Shown here in pieces: positions 47,501-58,536 of a stretch of DNA of 64,000 bases (position 1 is its first letter; every line of letters starts with the position of its first letter). Source of the DNA: Limonium bicolor (lineage: Eukaryota; Streptophyta; Magnoliopsida; Caryophyllales; Plumbaginaceae); contig CM041776.1 in the NCBI GenBank assembly GCA_023374045.1, forward strand, positions 276,729,039-276,793,038, written 5' to 3'. Under the pieces are notes generated by a model. The model had not been told where the DNA came from. It did no database searches and saw only the letters and a program-made list of their open reading frames with translations. The position numbers and the translations under genes are program-made.

Positions 47501-48634
47501 TCCCTCGGCTTGTGTGCTATCTGTTTAATTGCTATGACTAAAACAAGATAAAGCATGCAACCGGATTATATTGTTCTCGTTGTGATTGTGTTATATTTAC
47601 ACTAACCCGCGAGACTTGAGATTGTTACTAACAAAGTTTAGTACTTACTGAGTTAAGAATAAGAGTTAAGTTTGATGGGTGTTGGTTAATGCCCGTTAGG
47701 GCTTAGCTAGCACATGGTGTTTAAGATGTCTACTAACTGGAACTTGAGTGAGGAAACCCGGGACCGATCTCCGGTCATGCATGCTAAGGAAAAAGGGGGA
47801 CGGTATCTGAATCAGATCCGCCCTCCGCTTAAGGACTTGTCTTCGGACTTGTAGCCTAGGGCCGGTTGCCGGCTCAGCTACGCTGGACTCCCGTCCAGAG
47901 TAGGTGGCATTAAGATGGTGCGGTGGGATCACCTAAATCCCAGGTTCGAATTAAGCTACAACCAATCCCTTCCAGGAAAGGTTTGTATACTGAGATTAAG
48001 ATTAAGATTGAGATTGAGATTAAGGTAAGGTAAGGAACTGTGATTAAGGAAATGAGGACTAAGAGGGGGTTACTAACCCACTTGTTAAGGGAACGCTTGA
48101 GTCGTTCATTGTTTGTGAACTATATATGTTCATCTGTGGTTATTGTTATTGCACTTCATATTATGCTTGTGTATGTAATCAATTTCCATGCTATCGACAA
48201 TTAGTCGTCGTAGCCCCGTTAGCTTGAGGGCCATGAGAGGGTGTACCAGCATTCGTGCTGACCCCCTCGGGGGCTATTTTTACACTTGCAGGTAAGAGGC
48301 CCATGAGGACGCACTACGAGAGTAGGAGCGGTTAGACTTAGGGTGGGACATTTATTTTGAGTTCGGGTTGCGCCTGTGCACCCGACTGTTTATATTAAAC
48401 TGATGTAAGTTTGGGATTATGTATAAGACACTAGTACTCGGTTGGTTGTGGTATTATGAATGTTGATGTTTAAGCTGGATAAGTATTTTTGGATAAGTAT
48501 TGTAAGTATTTAAGCCGGTATATTCTAGCGATCAGACCGTGGCAAGGTCCAGGTGTTGTTTATTTCCGCTGTGACGTATTCGATTAGGTGTTCAGATTGC
48601 GATAACCACGATAGGCTTTGGATGGGGTGTTACA
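44545..48634 (+). repeat. Right (3') LTR of element C
   Basis: 4090 bp, same tips as the left copy, lacking the solo LTR. TGACTCA at 45098-45104, palindromic repeats at 46860-47135, hairpin CCCCCTCGGGGG at 48262-48273. Confidence 0.93.
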
Positions 48635-48639
48635 GGAAT

Positions 48640-49016
48640 TGACACAGAAAATAGGTGATGAACATAAACCCTAATCTCAAAATTGGGGGAAACATAGAGA
48701 AATAATACCAGTGTCAATCCACGCTATTCTTTCTGGGATTCAATCCTTCTAATTTCTTCAATCTTTTGTTCGCTCGTGTAAAAGCGTCTGGTGTAGAAGA
48801 GTCTGGTGTAGAAGCGTCGGGCGTCGTCGATGAGAATGGGAGGTAGCGCTAACTTGAGTTTTGGAGTTAGTTGTCGCCATTTTTTTTCTTTTGGAGTAGG
48901 GTTTAGTGACTGATTATAACTTATCAATATACATAACTTAGGTACTATACTAACTTAAAATTTTATAAGTTAGTAAAATAAAGATTTCATGTTAGTAAAA
49001 ATTAGGTGTGTACTAA
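48640..49016. other. CACTA interior right of element C
   Basis: Continues the CACTA sequence from 32688. On the minus strand an ATG at about 48881 opens a short frame (about 33 codons) with a duplicated CTTCTACACCAGAC segment; it may be the 5' end of a captured or transposon gene but is unrecognised. From 48930 subterminal motifs (TACTAACAC, TTAGTAAAA) begin. Confidence 0.4.
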
Positions 49017-49034
49017 CACTTTAATAAATGAGTC

Positions 49035-49676
49035 TTTTTTTTTTTGAAGATAAGGACTAGTCTTATATATTATATTAAAAACATTACATGCAAGTGGACA
49101 CATGTACAAGAGATATGTCTAAAGACTAACAAGTGTCCTAAAAGTAGATAACTTGCATGAGAAGCTTCAGCAGCATAGTGAGCAACCACTATGGGCAGCC
49201 GTAGCACCACCACCACCATCATCGCCGTCTTCATCTGCGGCTTTTGATTTGTTGTTGATCCGCATCCTGTTAGCAACAGTAATCGGCTAGGAAAACCGAA
49301 AGGGATCCAACGGCTCGACCGAGCTCGGATAAATCTCTGTGGCACATGTATGAACATAATCGGTGGGAAATCCAGAACACAACCCAAACCCAAAACTCAC
49401 TAGACACAAAAGCACCAAAAAAACAAGCTAGACCAACAAACGAAGAACTTCTCCTGCAAGAGAAGAAACTAAGAACTTTATTGAACAACGAAAGAAAGAA
49501 CTAAGTAGAACAACAAAGAAAAGATATCTACAAGAGCATAGACTAGGAAGTGCTAACAAAAGAGATAGAGAAAATGGAAGAAAGACACAAAAGAGAAAGA
49601 AAAGAAGGAGGAGAGAGGAGAGAGCATTTTCTCTCTCCCCCAAACAAAAGAAAGAACTAAGTAAAAAGCCTATCTC
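49035..49676 (-). mobile_element. Poly(A) retroposon (SINE, truncated LINE or retrocopy)
   Basis: Flanked by an 18-bp direct repeat CACTTTAATAAATGAGTC (49017-49034 and 49677-49694), the long TSD typical of LINE-type retroposition. The left end starts with T11, a poly(A) tail on the minus strand. Its 642 bp begin (minus strand) in a CT-rich stretch and contain no clear reverse transcriptase. Parent unknown. Confidence 0.75.
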
Positions 49677-49694
49677 CACTTTAATAAATGAGTC

Positions 49695-49813
49695 AGTATA
49701 GATGATTTAGTTTTTACTGACACATTATATGTGTCAGTAAACTATATCTATAGAGACACTAAACTAAGTGTTAGTAAAACCGTGTGTTAGTAAATGATAC
49801 TTTTTTTGTAGTG
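49695..49813. repeat. Right subterminal repeats and terminus of CACTA element
   Basis: GTGTCAGTA, TACTGACACA and GTGTTAGTAAA motifs in both orientations, ending TTTTTTTGTAGTG at 49813, followed by TSD tcc. Confidence 0.85.
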
Positions 49814-50307
49814 TCCAGGCGCTTGGCCTCTTGCACATGTATAGGGTAGTACTTGGCTCGCAGCAGAGCCGTGTACTCCCTCCATAGAAAAGTCGGGTCA
49901 GCAACTCTGCCCTCTCGCACAAGCTTCCACCAGCTCTGTGCCGAGCCCTTCAAGTAATAAGCAGCAAGTCGTACCTTGACCTGCTCAGGTACTGCTAGGG
50001 TTTCGAAGGCGGTCTCCATTTCGGAGATGTATGCCTCGAGCTTACGGGGATCGGTCTCCCCACTGAATGAGGGTGGCCTCAAATCAGCCAACGCCTTGAC
50101 CCAGTTGGTCTCTCGTGGCGGTGGAGGTGGTGGTAGTTGAACTCCGGGCGTCTGCCCCTGCTGAATAGCTGCCACAAGCTGGGGTACCATTTGGGCTACG
50201 GCGGCTGCTACTGCCTCAGCCATAACCTGTGCCGTAGGGTTCTCGCCCTGGTCACCCGCATTACCGGTACCACTTCCGCGGCCTCTACCTCGCGGTCTAC
50301 CTGCCAT
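49814..50307 (-). pseudogene. gag: 5' part of B2 gag, cut off by the CACTA insertion
   Basis: Starts at ATG 50307 (MAGRPRGRGRG) and is almost identical to B1 gag up to EAKRL. At 49816/49813 the frame runs into the CACTA terminus, giving a short chimeric tail to 49771. The remainder lies at 28877-29853. Confidence 0.88.
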
Positions 50308-50492
50308 CTGAATTCACATGAATATTTATTAGCAATATGCTTGCACACTTATCGGTCCAATGATTGTAACGCTTCCCGATAATAAGGTATCTCCACACTT
50401 AGTTAGTGGTTAACCTTTCCATAACTGTTCACTTAGGTAACTGTAGTTTGGTTTCCTAACTCGGTATATCCCTAAGCTCGGTATTCTAGTCA

Positions 50493-50519
50493 TCAGAGCG
50501 ATACTTTGCTCTGATACCA
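50493..50519 (-). promoter_or_regulatory. Primer binding site and hairpin of B2
   Basis: TGGTATCAGAGC on the element strand (50519-50508). The hairpin at 50493-50514 has one mismatch (TTGCTCTGA instead of TCGCTCTGA). Confidence 0.82.
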
Positions 50520-50524
50520 CTTTT

Positions 50525-53500
50525 TGTAACACCCCTACTACGCACATAACAATACTTGAAATCACAGCGGAATATAAACCACTAAACAGTAACTAAACGA
50601 ATGGTGCTACAACGCCGTCAACCACCCACGTGGTTAACAAGGCTGAATAAATACAAGTGTACCGGTCTGATGATCAGACTCCCGAGCATAGAACTAACAA
50701 CCACATATACATCAACAAAATACCGAGTGTTTACATAAATCCTTCACTGTATACCGTCACTGTAAACTGTCATAACCAAGTATATAATACGCCACGGGAG
50801 CACAGGCGCATCCCGGGCCAACATCCAAAAGTACTCAAAGTAAACTACATCCTAGGATCTAGAGCCACTCCGCTTCTTCGATCCTCATCCTGCAGTAAAA
50901 GAAATATGGATCCCCCGAGGGGGTCAGCAACCCTTGGCTGGTATGGTTAACGCGCAGCCCATCGGCTACCGGGATACGCGCAACCAATTGTCATGATGAC
51001 ATGGCATTCATTTTAAAACACACAATTTATACATGTATATCACATCATGGGTATTGTACACAACATCACATACATCACACAAGAACAATTCCTTATAGGA
51101 AGAGAACCAACATAGTTAGTCCCCATTGAGAGCCTAGAGAATGTTGCCATGCTCATACTTAGCTCGTTACATAACTCGTTACCGTCCGGTTAGATTGAAC
51201 GGTTAACTTAACACAAGGTGTCTCGGATATAGTGATCCAAGCACACCGAAATAACACATAGTATGCCCCTGTGGCCCGACGTGAGTCAGTAAAATAGCCT
51301 TGGTTAAGCTAAAGGGAAGGTTGGAAACCAAATTGGAAACACCATAACTACAGAGAAGAATCGAACCGGTTATGACATCGACTCCCATACTCACACGCGT
51401 GGCCGGAACAGACCGGACTCCTCACTTCCCCCGTTAGCCCTTGTTAGTAGTTCATCATTGAACTCAACAAACAATTCACAATAATAGGTCAAGTCTTGTT
51501 AGACACACACAAGGGAAGAGAGAGTTATACTTAACAACATAATAATATTTAACAACTGTAAACTCTTTACATGGTTTAATCTTACAAAGTCATAAACACA
51601 CAGAAAAACAAACAACACACAAGCCGGTGTAAACCGGTAGGCAACAGACTGCAAGAAAACCATACCTCGGTCCTTGCCTCGACTGGTTTCCACCTTGAGA
51701 GAATCCTAAACACATTAGTAACGTCGGTTAATTAACGCACTAGTCCATTATTAACTTTATCGACTCAACATTACTAGTTTATTTTTATTTTACACTTGTT
51801 ACAACTTTTCATCCTTTTAATTGCCTTTAAAACCCACCTAACATGTCTTACATAACCTTATAATATCATTACTAACCAACTACCATTTTTAGATAACAAT
51901 TCCCATCTTAAAACAATAATTTTTGGTCCATACAGTGGCCTGTCCGAACTTGTGTCCGAACCTCCAAGTTCGGACGCAAGCCGTGACTTTAGACAGAAAA
52001 CAGACACACGTCCGAACTTATGTCCGGACTTCGGAAGTTCGGACGTGAGCCGAGAAAAATCTAGACAGAAATCCGTGCGTCCGAACATGTGTCCGGACTT
52101 CCCAAGTTCGGACATAGCTCGAGGATAATCCTAAGGAAGAATGGGTACGTCCGAACTAGTGTCCGGACTTCCCAAGTTCGGACACTGCTCGCGAGTGAGA
52201 ATTCCTTTACCCAACAGGGCCTGTCCGAACTTCCACATCCGGACGGAAGTTCGGACAAGGCATTATACTCCAATTTCTAAGCCTTTAAACACTTAACCAA
52301 TTTTCCCCAAAGCCTCCAACACTTATAGTATCTTCTCCTTAAGTTTCTAAGTGGTATTCCTTGCCTATTCCAATCATTATTCCTAGATATTTCTTCCACA
52401 CAACATCATTACTTTAACATCATTTCTTACAAACTAAAACTCCTTATGTCATCCTTGAAATCCCTTTTTCTAAGCTTACACTTTCTCCTTATTTTACCAA
52501 AGTTTACCTAAGCCCTTACCTAAATCCAAAATGACTTTGGTACATACTAAAACTTCAAGATCATGCCTAAGTCCTTATTACACTCTAGAACACTTCCTAG
52601 TTCATCAAAATTCCTTTAAAACATCTTGAACTCCTTATGCATTTCCTAAATTTCGACATAGATTCTCCTAGCATTTTGTTACACCAAAGCACATTGTTTT
52701 CACCATTAAACACCCAAGAACACTAAGAACACCAAGAACACTCTCATACGCAAAACTTCACTCAAATCTCACTACATTAAAATTTAATGCATAACTTAAA
52801 TTGCATGGCACTTAGGCCCTTAAAATGCATGGCTCTTAGGCCCTTAAAGTGCTTAAACCATAAACACTGAATTTCCACAATATATATGCCTTTGACCTGC
52901 GAATACATACAACAAGACATATGTTCTTTTACTAGTCTCCTTGAGAACATTTACTAGGTCATTCACCTTTTGCTCTTTAGGTAGTTTTAACAAGCATTAT
53001 AAGCTCATTTCTCCTAAGGCATTAAAACAACATTAGGTTAGTATATTTACCTCTTTTCCAAACAACTTCTTTCTTGTTTCCTTATAAAACCGGTAAGGTA
53101 TTTGATTCCTTGTCAAGTTCTAAACAATATACAAGCATTGAAATGAGTATACAAGCTCCAAGCTTAAACTCATTGTAAACCCTAATTTTACATTGTTTCA
53201 AAAACATTAATGTAGTTGTTTTACCTTGATCTTTGAAGAGAGTTTAAATATATATCAAGAGAGCACTCCACCTAGTCCATGAAGAGTTGGAATGAAGCTA
53301 GAACAAAGTCACACAAAGAGCTCCATTAATGGGTATTTTCGGTCACAACAAAAACATGGAGGAAATGTAGTTTTTATTTGAGATTCCTTACCTAGAAGCA
53401 AAGGAGAGTAACAATATGTAAAAATACAAGCTCAAGCTCCTTCAATGGTGGAACTCCTTGGCACCGAAATGGGGCTCTTGAAGTTTTGAGAAGATAGGAA

Positions 53501-54346
53501 TGAAGAGCTTGATGAGAGGAAGAGATTGGTGGTGTTTGTTTTTGATTTGGACAAGTGAGCTAGATTTAGCAAGAGGTCAAAGATGGAGTTTTCATGGTGG
53601 TGGTGATATTACCGTGAGAGAACAGCAAGAAGGAAGGAAGAAGGTTGGGACCGTGGGAAATGAAGGAAAGAAATGAGAATGAAGATAGAATTTGCTTTTA
53701 AGAAGATATTTGTAGTAATAAAGTAAAAAGTAGTTTTAATTAGTTTTCTTTACTTACTTATTATATTAACTAGAGAGTGGTGAGTCACCACACTTAGAAA
53801 ACCGGCCCCCTATATTATAATGAGGGTATTTTAGTCTTTGTTTGTCAATTTAATTACTTAACACAACATATGTTACAAACTAGCTTATAAAAATCACTAT
53901 TCACCTAAACAAGGCACTTAGAAGTGAAATTTTTGATTTCCCATTAATATAGCCAGCCAAATGTGATACTATATAGTACACATATATATTTAAGAGTAAT
54001 GATGGACATTTAGCCACTCAAAACTCATTTACAAAACAATTTTTCAAAAATGTGCTTTAAGACTTCTTAAAGCACATTTTGTGTTTTAACTTGTTTTCAA
54101 GCTTGGTTTTCTTTGGTAATTGGTTTAATAAGTCCATTTGTATATAAATGAGGTCTTGGTAAGTTCATTAGGTCTTAACCAAGTTTATCCCAAGCTTAGA
54201 GCACCTTTTGGCTCTTATTGACTTTAAAGCACATTTTGTGTTTTCTTTTGTTTAAATTTGTTTACTAATGTTTCTAAGACTCTTTTTTAGTCTTAATACA
54301 CCATATTTAGGTGTTTAAACAACATAACTAGGTTTGGGGTATTTCA
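50525..54346 (-). repeat. Element B, right LTR (5' LTR of B2)
   Basis: 3822 bp ending GGGGTATTTCA at 54346, followed by TSD ataaa. Palindromic repeats at 51936-52257, bZIP-like palindrome at 53777-53791, hairpin CCCCCGAGGGGG at 50912-50923. Confidence 0.92.
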
Positions 54347-54351
54347 ATAAA
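54347..54351. repeat. Right TSD (ataaa) of element B array
   Basis: Matches 10301-10305. Element A's LTR resumes after it. Confidence 0.9.
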
Positions 54352-57300
54352 CTTAATATTTTATGTCATAAATCATTTTAACCCAAAGTTTTTAGTCAAC
54401 ACTTTGACCAAGACTTAATTTCATAATTAATACTTCAATATACCCATAAGATCATATATATTCTCGGTAAAACTCTAAACTTTCCAATAATCACAAAATA
54501 GTCCCAAAACTTTATTAAATGTTATTCTTAACTCTTAAACACTTATTTAAATTTACCAAAATTCATAATATTAATTCCTACCTTATATTATACCATAAAT
54601 ATACCAAATGAACTCTTTAATTCTCGGCAATTAAATAAAACACTCCAAACTTTTCAAAATTCACATTTTAACCACATAACTTTATAAACTAGCCATTTAA
54701 ATACTAGTAGCTATTTTTAATACTCCCAAAATTTATAATATAAGCGAATACACTTATATATATTTCAAAATTCACCAAATCCCATATATTGCTCTCGGCT
54801 TTAAATAAACTTTACCATATGATTTTAAAACTTGATTTAAACTTTATAATATGTATATATAAATGTATATAAGCCATATAACACTTCTAAAAATTATTCT
54901 AATGACTTAGAATGATTATAAACTAAAAATAGAACATAAAATCCCTAGACCTTTCGGTTTAAATATATGTGTAACATAATTAATTTTTTTGACCCAAATA
55001 TATACCTTAAGGCAATAATCTTACCTTATATGTTATAAATTATTTTCTTGACCATATAACCTATAGTTTTTGGTCTTAATTTATTTAAAGGTTATACAAA
55101 ATTTTTATGCCAAAGTTTGAAGCTTAAATCAAACTTAAACTTAATAAACCTTACTTATAACAACTTACCCCTTAAATCAAGACAATTCAGGTACTTGATT
55201 TCTCCTTGAATTCCAAGCTCTCCAAATGTTATTTTGATGAAGGTATTTCGAACTCCTTGTACATATATAGGAGATTTATTTGTTAGACTTCTAACAAGAG
55301 TTTATAAATAATATTTGTAGTAATTTTACAAGGGTTTACCTTAGGAGTTTAACAAGGTATTTTTGATATACCTTGAGATGATTGTAGATCCAAGTTTCCT
55401 TCATGAAATAATGAAGAGAATATATGTTTAGAAGTTCCTAAATTTTCGAAAATTACTTAAGGAATTTTCTTAAGATTTTCAACATGAAAATATACCTTAA
55501 CTTGATCTTGTTGTTCCTTGTATTGTTGTTGAATCAAGAAGCCTCCTTAGAACACCTAAGCTTGGCGATTTTTGCAAGGTTGCTAGGATGATTTCTTGCT
55601 TCAAGACTTAATAGAATTAACTAGGAAATTACATTAAAATGGTGTTAGGAACTAGTACACCATTAATGGAGTTTATTAACACTTAGGAACTAACTTAGGA
55701 AATGAAGAAAAGAGAGAGTTAGGGATGAACTTACCAATCGGTTAAGGTGTGGGTAAATGAAATGAACACTCACGTAAGCTTTAGTAGGAGGAAATGGAAG
55801 CAATTAACATTTGATTTGTTTATTTGTCATGTTTATCATTACTTTGATTACAAAATTTAGCTACATACATCTCTTAGTTGGATAGGTATACGGCTGGGTG
55901 GGTGTAGTGGAATTAGGCCATTCCAATCATGCAAACTAACGGCTAAAAGGAATGGTTGAAAAATTAATTAGAATACTTAATACTAAGCATGACTATTGTT
56001 TATGACTATTAGGTTCATTAATGACACTTACCTGATTTTATTCTTGCTGGTGTGATCGGACATTGTGGAAGCAGCAGCTCCATCTTGAGTAGATTTACGA
56101 CAATAGCATGCTAGGAAGTTAGCTTACGTTTTGTTAATTGTAAACAACTTGTTAATGTTAGTTAGGTTCTTGTCTTCCTAAATTAATTTAATTAGCAATC
56201 ATACAGCACTCAATCCCCTTATGCTCTGTCCATTCACGGTGGTCATATGCCCATTTGATCATATAATTCTACTTGTTTAGTTGCCTAGTGAAGATATGAC
56301 TAGATTAGCATATTAGTCTCATTATTTCAATATAAGCTAACCTTATTGACTTCCTTGCAGGTAAACCGATGGGTGAGGCTCCAAATGACAGTAACATTGT
56401 TATATTAACAAATGATATAGGTAGGGATGAGTCATTATATCACATGACATATTTTTTTGAAGCAAAACTAGTCAAATTTGACTATAAATGGCGCCCCATT
56501 TGGTGGTCAAATGGGACTGATTTTTCATTTGATTTTTGTTACACTATATTGTACTAGGACCATACTAATATGTGTAATAGGTTCCAACATTTAATTGGTA
56601 CATTTTTATTATGGTAGAAAATGAAAGTTTTAAGGTAAAAATGCTGATTTTAGGTACCTTTTTTACCTAAAAATCGCCCCCATTTATACTATGAGTTTAG
56701 TACTGGAGTTAATTGATTTAGATGGTCATTTAATCCACTTTTAAGTTTATCAACTCGTGGCTCCTCAAAAATTTCAAGGTAATTGCGTAAAACGCATTTT
56801 CGTGACACCCGAAGGTGCGTTTTTGTGCTTTAAGGATTTTCTGGGAATTAATTAGTCGCTATGACTTCCAAGTGTTTATTGACATTGTTTATAGTCAATA
56901 ATAATATATTAAGGTGTTATATTGAGTTATATGGGGTTATACCAACTCAGAATACAATTCTCGGGCTACCCGGGCAAAAAGGAGCGTTAAGAAATTCTCC
57001 CGAGTACTTTGTCTTAAACTGAGGATTTATCTTGAGAACTTCATCTTAAATGTTCATTAAGGTACTATTATGAATTTTGAATGAGGTGTAATGCTTTACT
57101 TTATTTAATAAGGTATTTCCGGGACTTTCGGGCCTTAAGGGGCCTTTAAGGGAACTCCCGAGCCATTTGTATTTTTATTACATTTTTAGATGAAGTCCTG
57201 CGTTCCAAAGGTCATACAATGATCCTTGGTTAACTTCATGTGAAGTTTATAGCTTATATATCGTGTTTATCTTAAGGTCGGGCTTTAACGCACGTTTTTG

Positions 57301-57444
57301 ACCTTAAGGAGTTTAGGTGCGTTTTTAACGCCCAAGTGTTTATATACTTTCTTAGGGTTTCATAATCCCCCAAATAATATTTGTAATTCCTCAAATAATA
57401 TTTATTTACTTATATTTAATTATTTAAATGTTAGGGGTATTTCA
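54352..57444 (-). repeat. Right LTR of element A, second part
   Basis: Collinear with about 530-2737 of the left LTR, ending GGGGTATTTCA. It includes an 869-bp segment (55287-56155) absent from the left LTR, flanked by TGTTAG on both sides. The flank after the LTR is attat. Confidence 0.85.
55287..56155. other. 869-bp segment present in only one A LTR
   Basis: In the left LTR the two TGTTAG flanks are directly abutted (1453-1464). The segment ends TAACAAG..GTTTA and TAAAC..CTTGTTA are imperfectly inverted, so it may be a non-autonomous DNA transposon excised from the left copy, or the left copy has a deletion. No gene. Confidence 0.4.
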
Positions 57445-57770
57445 ATTATAGTTTTCTAATCTTATAATATTTGTTGTTGATACATATCTGTAAAAAATGG
57501 AGTATAGCAATTCAAAATACACCAATAAACTGATTAAAATTAAGAAAATTGCTAATATAAAAAATTCCAAACTAATATTTATATTATTTTTGAAATAAAA
57601 AAAAGTGATGTATAATATTTTTGAAAAAATATTACACGTTAATTTTTTAACCTTCATGTTATAAGTTATCATGTAGTGCATATATAACAATCAAATGTTA
57701 ATAAATACGTAAAGTCGACTCTAACAATCCAGTTTATGTATAATGTTGGAAATGTTATGTATAACCATGA
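57445..57770. other. AT-rich flank, no feature seen
   Basis: AT-rich sequence right of element A; short open frames only. Confidence 0.5.
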
Positions 57771-58520
57771 CGTGGAAACATTTATATATTATGTAATCAT
57801 AGAAACGTGGAAACATTTATATAAACACGTGGAAATGTTTATATAAAAATGTGGAAATGTTTATATAAAAACGTGGAAACGTTTATATGAAAATGTGGAA
57901 ACGTTTATATAAACTTGTGGATACGTTTATGCATAACGGTGGAAACGTTATACTTGAGTGTGGCGTGGAAATGTGTCGTAGAAACGTTATATTTAATTGT
58001 GTCATGGAATATATAATTGTGTAAACGTATATATGTAATCATGGCATGTAAACGTTTATATATAAATCGTGGGAATGTATTGTGGCTTGGAAACATTCAT
58101 ATATAATTATTGAAATGTTTATATGTAATCATGCAATGGAAACGTTATATATAATCATGGAATCGTAGAAACGGGAAACGTTTAAATAAAAACGTGGAAA
58201 CATATATGTAACAATGTGGAAATGTTTAAATAAAAAGGTGGAAACGTTTAAATAAAAAGGTGGAAACGTTATATGAACTCGTGGACTCCTTTATGTATAA
58301 CGGTGGAAACATTATATATAATTGTGTCATGGAAACATCATATATAATTATAAAAATGTTTATATATAATCATGCAGTGGAAACGTTTATATGTAATCGT
58401 GGCGTGGAAACGTTATAGATAATCATGGAATTGTAGAAACGTGGAAACGTTTAAATAAACACGTGGAAACGGTTATCTGAATTTGTGGACACCTTTATGT
58501 AAAACGTTGGAAACGTTATT
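57771..58520. repeat. GTGGAAACG minisatellite
   Basis: About 30 degenerate copies of a roughly 20-24 bp unit (CGTGGAAACGTTTATATAAA and variants). Many CG/TG and CG/CA differences suggest decay of methylated CpG. Confidence 0.8.
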
Positions 58521-58536
58521 TATAATTGTGGTGAAG

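Larger units (their letters stand above)
32694..48634 (+). mobile_element. Element C: nearly intact chromovirus with AlkB exon
   Basis: Plus-strand LTR retrotransposon with LTRs 32694-38355 and 44545-48634, TSD ggaat, primer site 38361-38372, gag 38591-39846, AlkB 39959-40698, pol 40854-44233 and polypurine tract 44532-44544. It is a sister family of B: same gene order, same LTR tips, a conserved U3 block and primer-site hairpin, but clearly diverged proteins and LTRs. The LTRs differ by few substitutions apart from a solo LTR in the left one, so it is a young insertion. It sits inside the CACTA element, upstream of the captured ceramidase exons. Confidence 0.93.
29854..49813. mobile_element. 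CACTA (CMC/EnSpm) DNA transposon, non-autonomous, carrying ceramidase fragments
   Basis: The ends CACTACAAACAAAA and TTTTTTTGTAGTG are inverted copies starting with the diagnostic CACTA, and a 3-bp TSD flanks them. Subterminal arrays of GTGTCGGTA, TGTCAGTA and ACTAACAC motifs in both orientations fill 29880-30260, 48930-49016 and 49695-49800, as expected for transposase-binding regions. After removing element C and the retroposon its own length is about 3.35 kb. No TNPA/TNPD-like transposase was recognised, so it depends on another element. Confidence 0.9.
10306..54346 (-). mobile_element. Element B: chromovirus tandem array, LTR-internal-LTR-internal-LTR, with AlkB exon
   Basis: Three LTR copies (10306-14127, 20547-24348, 50525-54346) alternate with two internal regions reading on the minus strand (B1 14128-20546, B2 24349-50524). 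Only the outermost ends carry the TSD ataaa, so this is one insertion later duplicated by unequal recombination between LTRs, not two insertions. Gene order in element direction is gag, AlkB dioxygenase, protease, reverse transcriptase, RNase H, integrase, chromodomain. Long LTRs, the initiator-Met primer site and the C-terminal chromodomain point to the Tekay/Del group. B2 is split by the CACTA element. Without the CACTA element the array is about 24 kb. Confidence 0.9.
1..57444 (-). mobile_element. Element A: old gag-bearing Ty3/gypsy LTR retrotransposon, interrupted by element B
   Basis: The sequence at position 1 recurs at 9782, and the LTR end at 2737 recurs at 57444, so this is one LTR element whose left LTR begins before the window. 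The element reads on the minus strand: primer binding site at 8504-8515, gag at 7373-8305, chromodomain remnant at about 3383-3862 and a polypurine tract at 2738-2752. Its right LTR is split by element B (8521-10305 and 54352-57444). LTR tips in element orientation are TGAAATACCCC and GGGGTGTTACA, the same as in B and C. No protease, reverse transcriptase, RNase H or integrase core was found, so it looks non-autonomous or deleted. The right-hand flank is attat; the left TSD lies outside the window. Confidence 0.85.

Noticed and set aside
57771..58520. CRISPR-like array
   Set aside because: Units are degenerate and contiguous without unique spacers, in clearly plant DNA; it is a minisatellite.
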